Shown: one piece after another, positions 33,766 to 44,026 of the stretch | How the letters are laid out: each line of letters begins with the position of its first letter | Position numbering within the stretch: the stretch's first letter is position 1 | Assembly (NCBI RefSeq): GCF_003672135.1 | Contig: NC_039507.1 | Location: 14,376,278 to 14,440,277, forward strand | Origin: Ooceraea biroi | Lineage: Eukaryota > Arthropoda > Insecta > Hymenoptera > Formicidae | DNA: 64,000 bases | Reading direction: 5' to 3' | Notes under the pieces: generated by a model | What the model saw: the letters and a program-made list of their open reading frames with translations, nothing else | Told to the model about the DNA's origin: nothing | Databases searched by the model: none | Translations under genes and position numbers: made by a program

Positions 33766-33970
33766 GCGAGAGAGAGAAAGCAGGAGAGAGAGAGAGAAAG
33801 CAGAAGAGAGAGAGAGAGAAAGCAGAAGAAAGAGAGAGAGAAAGCAGAAGAAAGAGAGAGAGAACGCAGGAGAGAGAGAGAGAAAGCAGAAGAGAGAGAA
33901 AGAGAGAAAACAGAAGAAAGAGAGAGAGAAAACAGAAGAGAGAGAGAGAGAAAGCAGAAGAGAGAGAGAT
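33766..33970. repeat. Purine minisatellite, GAGAGAGAAAGCAGAA units
   Basis: About ten units of 17-22 bp alternating GA runs with AAAGCAGAA. The all-Arg/Glu/Lys frame it generates is not a protein gene. Confidence 0.85.
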
Positions 33971-34203
33971 TATAGATAGGACTATAATAAAATATAATAA
34001 AATTGATAAAAAAATGATTAAAATAACAAATTTAAAAATTAAAGTTGAACATATGGAAAAGATCTCTATTGATTCAAATATACATAAAATAAAAAATTTC
34101 TACAAAAAGCATGTTTATGTACTTGGCGTTGCGACACTACCGCGTCGCTTGATCTTTAACCTTCACATTATTGTTTTATATTTTTTCATTAAAATACTTT
34201 ATT

Positions 34204-34628
34204 CCCAGATAACATTTCTTGCTAAAGCAAACTAATGCAATCTATTTGCTGGCAATTATTGCCATCGTGTTGCCATAATAATGGCAGAAATATTTATTAA
34301 ATATTTATTAAATTAAAAACTTTTTCGCATGTTGGTAACAAATTGCTAACATATTTTGGTAACAAGTTTTTGTAGCAAAAATGTTAGGAAATGTTTTCAT
34401 CAATATATCGATAACTGATTTTGCACTCCTGATAATGAGCAATTATTGCCGTAATTAACGTTTTCCTCGCAGCTGTTGCCACAAACATTGCTGTAAAAGT
34501 GCTGTACTCACAATCAGTTTGCGTGTTCCTTTGCTAGCAATATTGCATCAAATGAGGACTCGCCTTGTTGGCAACTTGGTTGCAACATTTCTAAGCAAAT
34601 TCACAATACCGGCAAAATATTATCTGGG
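34204..34628. mobile_element. CCCAGATAA MITE
   Basis: CCCAGATAACATTT at the left and AAATATTATCTGGG at the right, imperfect inverted structure of TTGC/GCAA-rich words. Outer TT on both sides may be a short target duplication. Confidence 0.6.
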
Positions 34629-35510
34629 TTGTTTCATATATTCTTGTGATGTTAATGGTTTCTTTTTAATGGTTTAAAAAAAATAATAATGTAAGTTTTT
34701 ATCGTTATTCAATATAAAAAATAATTATATATAATGAAACTAATAGTTTATTTTAATGTTGATTGTTTACAATTAATACACACACAAGGGGAAGAAATAT
34801 AGAATTTCTTTCTAAAAGCGATAATGTAAGAATTTAATCAAATTAATTAGCGTATTGTAAAATTGTGAGCAATGTGTTATAATATATTGTTATTATATAG
34901 ATGTTTTATTTTTTTGGACAGAAATAATATGTAAATCTTGTCATTAAATATATTCCATGTATGTCAATATAATATTTGTATAACCTCCGTATCCACATTT
35001 ATATAACATTTACATATTATATTAGGTTGTAACAAAAAATGGTTTTCATTCGTTTGAATGAAAGCTTATTTGAAACTTCAATGTATTTCAAACGTGTAGT
35101 GAACTATTGAGTTGTAACAAAAGTTCGTAGAGTTGTTTAATAAATGCTGTATTATACGTGTATCGTTAATCTTTTTTATGAAAAAGATGAAAAGATAGGA
35201 CAAAATCATAAAGCTATCGGAAAGACGGTAAATGATATTGGAACAAAACAGTGTATAGGATTTAATAAATATTTATGCACATATATATAATTCTCGAGTG
35301 AACACGAGATCTATGACATCCAAATCAAAGTGACATCTGCTCGTAACAATCAAATTGGCAAATCTGCTTATTTGGCCACGGCAGGACGTTCTCTCGAACA
35401 GAGAATCCGCAAATTCCTGAAATCAAAGAATTCAAAATATGCATATATATATACATATATCATTACCCTCTTGCCAAATCTTGAAATAAAAGAAGAAACA
35501 AGCTATTTTT
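34629..35510. other. AT-rich spacer, nothing recognised
   Basis: No convincing exon or repeat. The open frame 35330-35518 has no family motif. Confidence 0.45.
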
Positions 35511-35592
35511 TGTGGTAGTCAGTGGCACTGGGCGTTTGGGTCCCAATCCAAATAACCCCACTGGCGGGTTCACGTGCCATTAAATAAATAAT

Positions 35593-35666
35593 ATAATTGG
35601 TGGTCGAATTGGTACGACGCCTGCCCGGTATGTAGGAAGTTCCAGGTTCGAACCCTGGCTGGGGTG
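35593..35666 (+). other. tRNA-like sequence, probably a tRNA-derived SINE head
   Basis: A box TGGTCGAATTGG and B box GGTTCGAACCC at tRNA spacing. A D stem GTCG/CGAC, an anticodon stem CCTGC/GTAGG with loop CCGGTAT (GGT at the anticodon position) and a T arm CCAGG/CCTGG can be drawn. The 5' strand does not pair with CTGGGGT, so no acceptor stem forms and a working tRNA is unlikely. Upstream non-tRNA sequence ends in a TTAAATAAATAAT stretch. Confidence 0.5.
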
Positions 35667-36125
35667 ATATTTTTCGCAATCGGTTTTTAATTGTTTAATT
35701 GATTTTATTCGGTAAATATATACAATAACGGACCCAGCCCCGATGACCTTGACCGTGACATATATTATAGAAGTCACCCTCTTGAGCGACCTTCAAAAGG
35801 TTTTAGCCGTCGCTCGTTGTTTATTAAAAAGTTATTAACAAAAAAGGTTTAATGATTTCGCACGAATTTTTAGCTGTCCACGCGAAGCAAGAACATGATA
35901 TTGACATATATTACAAAGGTCACCTTCCCGAATAACCCGCACTAGGTTTTAGTCGTCGATCGTTGTTTATGAAAAAAAGATCGTTGTTTATTAACAAAAG
36001 AAATTTCGAAAATATAGTAGTTATTTTGAATATTGAAAGATATAAACGACGAATATGTATATAAACGAAGAAAGGAAAGTCATTTAAAGCAGTGAATTGT
36101 TAATATATAGAATAGTTTCTTTTAA

Positions 36126-37355
36126 GGGGGGATTCTCATGTAACGAGTCAAAAAATTTTTTTTGCTTAAATCAACTCTAATACATGTGGAAAATATGTTC
36201 CTAAAGTTACAAATCGATATTCGACCTCTACGTATAGTTATAGTCGAGTTTTCGACCGCGCGTTGAGTAGGTAGCTGGGAGCGCTCGGAGCGGAGACACA
36301 CGTCTCGTCTGTCCTCACTCATACACTCGTACATAACAAACAGCTTCGCAGGTATACGTCTAATGGTTTTCTTTTGTTGTGATATACCTTCGCGTACTTG
36401 TATAGCTGAGGCAGGAAATTTTTACGAGAGCTTCAATTCGTGTGTTTGGCGTTTGGCTCCGAAATATTTATATTGTGGCATCCGAACAGTGGAAATAGCC
36501 GCATATATTGCTGCAGGATTATTCAACGAAGGCTATTTCGCCGTTTTAAAAATTATGGACACATTAGAACTAAAGATCGGTACCCATTGTAAGGAGTATG
36601 CAGACTCGTATGACGCCGCGCGAATACGGCAACAGGAGTGACGAAGCCTCAGTAGCTCGAAAGAAGCTCGAACTGCTCGCAAAGAACTGAATTTACAACA
36701 GCAGCAATTATACGAGGATGCAGAAGGCCTACTATATGGTCCTGGAATCGCCGATTAGGACTGTAAGTATTGAAAAGCATTACTTTTTATAACCGAAAAC
36801 TTTAAACGCGTTTTTCTCGAAATCACTTTTTTCAAACTGGTGTGCAGGATAACTAAAAAAATATTAGACCGATTGGGCTCTTTCGGGGCTCTACATGTAG
36901 ACAATTATATTGTTCATTGTATGAACCTCAAAAGCAACAAAACTTTTTAAAGTAAATAATGTTTATTTCACAATAACAATGAAAATTTTAATGAAAAAAC
37001 AGCATTTTTTTCAAATGTCGCCATTCTTTTCAATTTGGTTTTTTTTCTTGCTTCATGAGGTTCAAACGATGCGTAATGATCTATAATTAATAAATATTGT
37101 TGAATATTCTGTTTCAGACCTTTACAGCGGATGCTAGACTGCACACCGTTTGACGCCTGCGACGCCGAAGCCGCTGAAGGCGGCGTCCATACCTATATCT
37201 ATATATATGTTTTTTTTAACCAAAAAAATATTTTTATATTCTCTTTACATGTATTGATGTACTATTAAAGTTTGAGATCCTTTGACTAAATACGTTCTTG
37301 AAAAAAAATTCCGAAAAATCTGCTTCTTTTTGGCTCTTTACATGAGAATCCCCCC
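36126..37355 (+). mobile_element. Kolobok-like element, TTAA target, non-autonomous
   Basis: GGGGGGATTCTCATGTAA and its mirror TTACATGAGAATCCCCCC bound 1230 bp, with TTAA on each side (36122-36125, 37356-37359). The sibling sequence at about 48690 has the uninterrupted site with a single TTAA. It contains a fragment of a transposase (36363-36756). Confidence 0.82.
36363..36759 (+). pseudogene. C-terminal fragment of a Kolobok/Mutator-like transposase
   Basis: After MVFFCCDIPSRT the frame gives VEIAAYIAAGLFNEGYFAVL, then KIMDTLELKIG, a TGA at 36641, and EARTARKELN...EGLLYGPGIAD. The succession A.xFN(D/E)G, lGI.xG, D..Ri, many Lys/Arg and EG..YG.GiAD is what I recognise from the C-terminal end of Kolobok-type transposases of arthropods. 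Spliced or stop-broken and lacking the catalytic part. A role in the cell is unlikely. The assignment rests on motif memory, not a search. Confidence 0.55.
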
Positions 37356-37636
37356 TTAATATAAGTACAAAGTATTCTTCACTTTAACCAAAAGCACAAA
37401 CAGTTAAATACAAAATATTCTCTGCTTTAACTTAACCTAACCTAACCTAACCTAACCCAAACCTATTTCTGATTTAAAGCTAAAATTCCATCAAATATAC
37501 TCTTTCGTAAACGTATATGGTATCGTAAAATTATGCTTTATTCATTAAACATTTTTGTTAATAACTTTTTAACAAACAACGAGCGAAGGGTGAAACCTAG
37601 TGCGGGTTATTCAGGAAGGTGACCTTTTTAATATAT

Positions 37637-37961
37637 TGTTACATCCGGGTTGGCCACCCGGTGTAACGGAGCTGGGCGTGCAGCTGAGAGTCAGCTGGAA
37701 AGAAGACGCGAGTGACGTGCGAATCAACATCTCCGCGGCAACGGATAAACAAGATGGGAACAACGAGTTGAAGCTCAGCTGTGATCCCAGCTGGACGTGT
37801 CGCGAGCCGCTCTGACAATACGCACGAATTGTATAATCGACGTCATAGAATAAAGTTTCTATTTTATTAAAATATGCGAGAGTTATTTTCGCGAGCGCGC
37901 GAGTGACTGTGAGTACGCGGCGTGAGTGTGAGGTGAGCGAAGTCCGCCCGGACACGTAACA
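37637..37961 (+). repeat. 5' LTR
   Basis: 325 bp, TGTTAC...GTAACA. It contains AATAAAG at about 37849 as a likely polyadenylation signal. It resembles the solo LTR at 53233-53559 (GAAGACGCG, CAGCTGGACG, CGCCCGGAC). Confidence 0.78.
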
Positions 37962-37964
37962 TTT

Positions 37965-37982
37965 TGGGGGCTCGTCCGGGAT
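37965..37982 (+). promoter_or_regulatory. Primer-binding site, tRNA-Pro type
   Basis: TGGGGGCTCGTCCGGGAT, 3 bases after the LTR end. This 18-mer is the well-known complement of the 3' end of tRNA-Pro used by some retroelements as the minus-strand primer. Confidence 0.82.
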
Positions 37983-38746
37983 TGGATCGACGAGCGACGT
38001 ACGACGACGATAACGGATCTGAGGAAGCAACGAGTGACGATCACGGTGCACTCTCCGAGGAGGATCCGCGGGCAGATGCTGCCGCTGTGGGAACGTGATG
38101 GAGGCACGGCCACTGGAACGGAACGAGGTCTCGCAACGCACCGCCGTGGAAACGAGTCGAGGACCGGCGACGGAGGAAGCGGCGTTTCAGCTAAGTCCCT
38201 CCAATAACTTTGTTTCTTCCGCCGCAGAGAATTCGGATACGATCGCGATCGCGAGCGTGGGTAGGGCTGCGAACGTGGGTGACAGCGAATTTCGGATCAT
38301 TATCGTGTATAGTCGGCTGATCGTTCTGTTCTTCGCGTGCCGCGTAATGTATTTCTTTTATTTAAGTATCGGTCGTTCCGTTAACTCGAGACAGCGGACG
38401 GATGAGGTCGCGGTGAAATTTAATGTGGATTTATCCTTGTTCGGTGCGTATTACGTGTGCTGTGTATTGTGTTTTGTGTCTGTGTCGCGTTTAAGGTCCG
38501 CTGGGGAAGAACTCGCGACGGACGGGATCGCTAATCCGACTCGACAAGGAGGCTGCCCCCCTCGCAGTTTTTGACCGGGGTTTTCCCGCGAGGCGGAGGG
38601 CGAATGCCGGGGCAGGGACTTGGGGGTCCTCTTCGGAGGACGGAAGGGTCCCCGGAAGTCTCCCCCACCCGAGTCCGAAGAAGGAGGTGACGAAGGAAGA
38701 GTGAAGAGAAGACACCAGCAAGGGAGCCGACGGAGAGGAGTCTGCG

Positions 38747-38966
38747 CACGGTAGCCTCGGGCAGAAGCCCGGGGGTAGTGCAGGAAGCGGGAGAGGAGCG
38801 ACGCCGGGAACGGCGAAGGGACCGGCAAGAGGAGGGCCCGCGCACGGTAACCTCGGGTAGGAGCCCAGGAGTAGTGCAGGAAGCGGGCGAAGGAGTGAAG
38901 AGACCGAGGGGAGGCCCGTGCACGGTAACCTCGGGCAGGAGCCCGGGGGTAGTGCAAGGAACGGAG
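38747..38966. repeat. GC-rich minisatellite inside the LTR element
   Basis: Three units of about 80-95 bp, each with CACGGTARCCTCGGG, AGCCC and GTAGTGCA. Arms such as CCTCGGG/CCCGGGG could fold. Confidence 0.8.
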
Positions 38967-39031
38967 CCCCGAGGTTGACGCCCCTATTCCAGGGATTGTC
39001 GGGACGACAATCTTGTGAAGCGGGGGGATAG

Positions 39032-39471
39032 TGTTATGTCCGGGTTGGCCACCCGGCATAACGAAGAGCCGGTCAGTTGCCGATCAGCTGAGCGTCATCG
39101 GATCGGCCATCGGAAGAAGACGCGCGTTGCCAAGGAAAACAACAAGAAAGAGACAGAATCGGAAGTGACTTTGACATCGACGGACGTGTATCGCATTCCG
39201 CTCTCATTATAATAAATTTCTATCGTTCTTTTATAAAAGTGTTACGTCCGGGCGGCGGATTCCGCTCGACACGCACGCTCGCACTCGCGCTCGCTCGCAC
39301 TCACCCGCGGAGACACTCGCACACGAAATGAAACGACATTCCGATTCTGTCTCTTTTTTGTTGTTTTCCTTGGCAACGCGCGTCTTCTTCCGACGGCCGA
39401 TCCGATGACGCTCAGCTGATCGGCAACTGACCGACTCTTCGTTATGCCGGGTGGCCAACCCGGAAATAACA
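39032..39471. repeat. Forward LTR followed by inverted LTR
   Basis: 39032-39239 begins TGTTATGTCCGGGTTGGCC. 39240-39471 starts TGTTACGTCCGGGCGG (complement of an LTR 3' end) and ends with the complement of the same LTR start. The inverted copy lacks the middle of the LTR. Confidence 0.75.
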
Positions 39472-39670
39472 ATATGTCAAACTCAAGTCCTTGCTTCGCG
39501 TGGACAGCTGAAAATTCGTGCAAAATTATTAAACTTCTTTTGTTAATAACTTTTTAATAAACAACGAGCGACGGCTAAAACCTCTTGAAGGTTACTCAGG
39601 GAGGTGACCTCTACAATATATGTCAAGGTTAAGGTCATTGAGGCTGGGTCCGTTATTGTATATATTTACC

Positions 39671-40273
39671 AATTCTAAGAATTAACTCTCCGAGTGAACA
39701 TATTTTTTCGACCTTTCGAGTGAACATATTTTTTCGGCCTTTCCAATGAAATATGTTCGTTAGTCTGTTCATGTCCAACGCTATTTTCTTCATCTTAAAA
39801 TTAAAAAAAATTTGACGAAAGTTATTAAACATCTGTTTACATTAATCATTAATAAATTTAGTTAATTCTTGGAATTTGATTAAAACAAACAATACTACGA
39901 ACTTTTGTTAAACTTAATAGTTCTTTATATTATTCTTATATGTCATAAATACTCATATATATGTAAAATAAGGAAAATTATTTCTTTTATACAAAAACAC
40001 AACACATCGTATATACAGGGCTGCGTTCGATACATCGCCTTAGTTTGATTATCACTCGAATCATTATTCGAAAATTCTAGTGCGTTACTCGTTAATCCAT
40101 TCGAAAACCAAGCGTTTGCAGAGTGTTGCTCAAATCATACCAGTTAAAACTCACACATGCGCATTAAGTACTACAAGCTACAGAAACAATCAGAAGTCTG
40201 TGGAAATAACATGGAAGCACATTATTAACCTTAATTCAGTTTGGTATTTATTTTAAAAAATTAGGATAAATTA
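39671..40273. other. Spacer with a 27-bp direct repeat
   Basis: GAGTGAACATATTTTTTCG occurs twice in tandem at about 39690-39742. The rest is AT-rich, with no gene seen. Confidence 0.5.
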
Positions 40274-41584
40274 TTAGGTTGTTGCAGATGAAATGGCCGT
40301 TTTTGAATTTTGAATTTAAACTTTTATTACACACACTTTATATATATCTTGTCAATCCAAATAGTCTCCATCTATTTCAATATACTTTTTCCAACATGAT
40401 ACAAGCGTATCAATGCCTTTCACGTAGAAATTTGAAGAGCGAAATGCAAGAAATTCGTTAAATGCACTTTTCAACGTCACTTTCTTTTATTTCGTTTGAA
40501 ATACTTTTTTCACTTTACAAAGGTATCCAGGTGCTTAAACAAATGGTAATCTGTTGGAGAAAGATCAGGAGAATAAGGAGGGTGAAGGAGAATTTCGCAT
40601 TTGTAATCTGTTAATTTTTTTACAGTTTGTTTTGCAACATGCGGTCTAGCATTATCATGGAGTAATAACATACCGCGTCTATTTACTTAACGTCTACTGT
40701 TCAGTGCGCAATGTTTCCATCACAAGATATTCACAACGTCAATTTCTTGGCAGTATTTGTTAGCATTTATAGTTTTACTCTTTTTCAGAAATGAAAAATG
40801 CACAATACCCTTAGCAGACCACTATACAGATACCAAAACCTGGACTACGTGGATGAAAGCTTGGTTTTGGTATGTGTTTCAGAGCTTGATCTGCATCTAA
40901 CCACTGAAGAACGTCGACGATTATCATAAAGGATTTATTTTTCATCACGTTACTATTCGATTCAATATTTCTTCATTATTGTGTCGGGAAAGCAAAGAAG
41001 AGCTGATTTCCATGCGACGAAACTTGTCTCTCTCAGTCAGTTTATGTGGTACCCACTTGTCAAGCTTTTTCACTTTCCCCATGGCTTTTATTATAGATGT
41101 CGGAAAACAGTCGAATAGTGAACGCTGATGCAACATCTCGAACTGATAAATGCGAGTCTGCTTCAACCATATCTTTCAAAACATTATCATCAACCACTAA
41201 TGGTGCATGGCCGCGAGGCAAATTGTCGAGGTTTGTATTACCAGACCGAAACTTTTCGAACCAACGTCTGATGGTTCGATCACTTACAAAATCTTCTCTA
41301 AAAGCAGTGTTTATATTTCGCGCTGCCTTGGCCGTACTATGGCTAAGTTTGAATTCGTACAAGAATATTATATCCGCATTTCCTTACTTTCCATGTCACA
41401 GAAACAGCGATTTTCAACGATATAAACAATGTAAGATTATGTGTACGAATTTACGTGTGAGGCATATATTTTCAATATATCACACATGCAACGATAGCTG
41501 CATGACAAAAGTTGAACTATTCAACCGGGAAATGAACTTGAATTTGAATTATGAAAAACGGTCATTTCATCTGCAACAATCTAA
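40274..41584 (-). mobile_element. Third mariner family, dead
   Basis: TTAGGTTGTTGCAGATGAAA and its mirror (TTTCATCTGCAACAATCTAA) bound 1311 bp, TA outside. The transposase is on the minus strand. Confidence 0.88.
40476..41380 (-). pseudogene. Mariner transposase, broken
   Basis: Minus-strand pieces: FEFKLS/AKAARNINTAF with IRRWFEKFRSGN (DNA-binding), WVPHKLTERD, then NRIVT before a break at the first catalytic Asp, LQWLDADQALKH, then LHDNARPHVAKQ-like and HPPYSPDLSPTDYHLF-like sequence in other frames. At least four shifts. Confidence 0.75.
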
Positions 41585-41991
41585 TATATGGAAAGTTTCA
41601 CTCTAATTGAAAAAAGACATATTTTTGTCAAAGAAGATTGAAATTAAGTAGGCAATTGGTTAATCTTAGATGTTGCAGGTAAATATAAGATTAATTTTAT
41701 ATATGTTAATTTTTCTTAAAAAAATTATTCAAACAAATTTTACAGAATGTTTTCCTTATAATTGCATATGTAAAAACGAATTATATGTATATTTATTATG
41801 AAAATATACATTGTATATTTATATGTATGTGTAAAATGTATATTTATTATAAAATTATGAAATTATGTAATATAATTTATCATCGTTGCATGACTTCTTC
41901 TTCTTCTTCTTTCCTCCTCTTCATCCAAATCCTTCTTTCCTTTTCTATCTCTTTCAACTACTGCTCTCCTTTCCTTTCCAGATAACTATAT

Positions 41992-42165
41992 CCCTCTAAA
42001 AAAAACCTTACAAAGGTAAACAAATACGCCAAGTACATAAAAAAGCAAAACTAAATATGATGCAATCCATAGTTAACTAGCCAAGTACCTAGAAGCAATT
42101 CAGTTTGAGGATTTGTAATTTGAAATAACTACTTGGCGTGCCCGGGTCGCATTTGTAATATTCTT
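41992..42165. repeat. Fragment of the GCCAAGTACAT foldback family
   Basis: AAATACGCCAAGTACATAAA, TTAACTAGCCAAGTACCTAG and ACTTGGCGTGCCCGGGTCGC match the arms at 5950-6140 and 14390-14560. One arm only. Confidence 0.65.
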
Positions 42166-42169
42166 CTTT

Positions 42170-42745
42170 TTTTTCTCTTTTTATCTCTATAAGCCGTTAT
42201 TATGCTTATAAATTATCTCTTCTTATTGGAGTAGATTTGGATCGGGAGCTTGAATGGAGAACAGTCAGAATACTCGTGATTTAGCGACACCAACAATATC
42301 TTATATTTAATACCGAACTTGATACAGACAAAGGATGATTCGCTCGTTATGGATTCTCGCACTACCTATTCATTTGATTATCGATCTCAGACTGCTCGCT
42401 CCGACTTCCACGACTAGCTCGTCCCAAGCGCTCGCTGACAACGCGCCCTCGCGTAAAGTATTTCGGCTACTTGGACAAAGGTATCCAGCAAGTGCTGCCT
42501 ATTGTCGTGTACGTGTGTCAACATGACGTACTTACAATCGTATTTCTTACACATTGGACATGTTTTCTTTTAAATTTGTACTGCCTTGAGTATTTTCACT
42601 AATGACTTTTAAATCTTTGTATTTGGTAATTTTTAAACAAATACATTTACAGTTTTGCACATTAGCAAAGTGATTATAAATATCCCTTTTCATTACTCAC
42701 TCAATACAAATAATTTACAGATAGAGTTTACACAAATTATACGTA
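42170..42745. other. Spacer, nothing recognised
   Basis: The open frame 42335-42526 has no motif. No repeat seen. Confidence 0.4.
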
Positions 42746-42749
42746 TAGG

Positions 42750-43190
42750 TTAGAGCTCTCGATTGTTTACGTGTTTTAATATTCACGTGTACACGTAACT
42801 CGTGTACATGGATTTAGAAATCTTCATTCACGTGTACACGTGTACCCGTGTATATACGAGGACACGTGTATACGTGTACACGTGTCCTCGTATACGTGAA
42901 TCGTGTATGTGAAGTGACACATCGGTTGCCAGGTTCACATCGGTGAGTTTTCAGTCAGACGTAAATAACCTGTGTTACATTCACAATAAATATGAAACAT
43001 CGCAAAAGTTGGGTTTGGCAATACACGATTCACGTATACGAGGACACGTGTACACGTATACACGTGTCCTCGTATATACACACCCGTGGGTACACGTGTA
43101 TAGATTAAAACACGGGTTAAAACAAAGAAAAGTTAAATACACGAATTATACGTGTAGTTCGGTACACGTGTATTAGGGAGCTTTAGTATA
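42750..43190. repeat. ACGTGT-rich foldback
   Basis: Dense GTGTACACGTG words. Inverted arms at about 42850-42915 and 43018-43085 (CGTATACGAGGACACGTGTA). The outer parts TAGAGCTCTCGATT and GGGAGCTTTAGTAT are weakly mirrored. A spacer of about 100 bp lacks the motif. Confidence 0.7.
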
Positions 43191-43289
43191 GGTAAGACGT
43201 ACGTTTTAATGCGACCCGCGCACGCCAAGCAGAACCAGGAAATGGGAAGGCAATTTCACTCTAAACAGAGCGAAGTTTGGAGAGCTTAT

Positions 43290-43452
43290 GTCTTCACTTT
43301 AAAAATAAGAGTGACACTCTTCACTTTTTATCTTAAAATGAATGAAGTCACTCTATTGGAGTGAATATTTACTCCATAGGAGTGAACTGGTCAGTAACTC
43401 CATGATTAGAGTGAAAATCGGCCGGATTTTCACTCCTAAAACTTTAGAGGGT
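43290..43452. repeat. GAGTGA-rich inverted repeat
   Basis: GAGTGA/TCACTC words recur about nine times in both orientations around 43380, with AACTTTAGAGGGTACG at the right end; the left end may be AGAGCTTATG. Possible decayed MITE. Confidence 0.45.
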
Positions 43453-44022
43453 ACGAGCGCAACGTTCAACGACGGCACCGATTCGTCTGTTGGACGTTAG
43501 AAATCCTGTTTCTCGCGCGCGATGCAACAATCGCAAAATTACGTTGTAATTGATCTTTTTACATTCTGTACGAATCGTTCTGTATAATGATGTACTCAAG
43601 CGCAGTACAATACTTGTTCTTCTAAATAAATTAATAAATTAATGAAAAATACTGTTAATATTTTCTTATCAATTTTTTTCTTTAACGACATTTTATGCAG
43701 AAAACCATGCAGAAAACTTCATACCGATCGTATTGATTTTCTCTCATCACAGAAGAAACGTCATTCGTTGCACGCTTCGCACGAATGCTTTGAAAGTTCG
43801 ACGCGCATTGCATTTCCGTATAATAATTTAAAAACTATTGTCATCCTGATATTCGTCGGTTTTGTGAACAATGTACAAAGAAATAAAGTGAATAATAATT
43901 TCGAGTTAACACTAGGACACATTAACATGTTTCTATCGAGTTGAATGAAGTGATGTGGAAGCGTCCTTTTGATATGCGATGTCCCTGAGCGCGCGAAATT
44001 TTGACAAGCTTATTGGTAAACT
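43453..44022. other. Spacer, nothing recognised
   Basis: The open frame 43642-43944 has no family features. Confidence 0.4.
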
Positions 44023-44026
44023 TTAA

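Larger units (their letters stand above)
32643..34150. mobile_element. GACGCGGTAGCGTCGCG element with inverted ends
   Basis: The left end AAGCGACGCGGTAGCGTCGC and CCAAGTACATAAA are mirrored at 34105-34150 (TTTATGTACTTGGCG..CCGCGTCGCTT). Contains a nested CCCAGCAAACAC MITE (32815-33492), the segment shared with 5100-5400, and a purine minisatellite. No transposase seen. No clear target duplication. Confidence 0.68.
37637..39471 (+). mobile_element. Non-autonomous LTR retrotransposon with an inverted extra LTR
   Basis: 5' LTR 37637-37961, a primer-binding site at 37965-37982, a 1.05-kb non-coding-looking interior, a purine tract (GCGGGGGGATAG) just before a second LTR start at 39032, and a third, inverted LTR at 39240-39471. 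ATAT lies on both outer sides. No gag, protease, reverse transcriptase or integrase. The open frame 38095-38574 crosses the leader and shows no domain. The host sequence on either side matches the GGTAA-family core. Confidence 0.78.
35711..39670. mobile_element. GGTAA-family element with two nested insertions
   Basis: GGTAAATATATACAATAACG at the left is mirrored at 39651-39670. Removing the Kolobok-like insert (36126-37355) and the LTR element (37637-39471) with one copy of each target leaves about 890 bp, close to the 941-bp sibling at 48160-49100, and internal order agrees (36000-36120 plus 37360-37460 equals the inverse of 48600-48860). Target duplication is not clear here. Confidence 0.75.

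Noticed and set aside
33667..33975. Arg/Glu-rich 102-aa frame
   Set aside because: Entirely generated by the GAGAGAAAGCAGAA minisatellite.
35593..35666. Functional tRNA-Thr (GGT)
   Set aside because: No acceptor stem can form and position 33 is C instead of U. Annotated as tRNA-like only.
38451..39059. 202-aa and overlapping Ser/Pro/Arg-rich minus-strand frames
   Set aside because: GC-rich repeat DNA inside the LTR element keeps several frames open at once. No domain, and they run against the element's orientation.
42335..42526. 63-aa frame in a less AT-rich stretch
   Set aside because: Looks protein-like by composition but has no splice context, motif or neighbouring exon that I can support.
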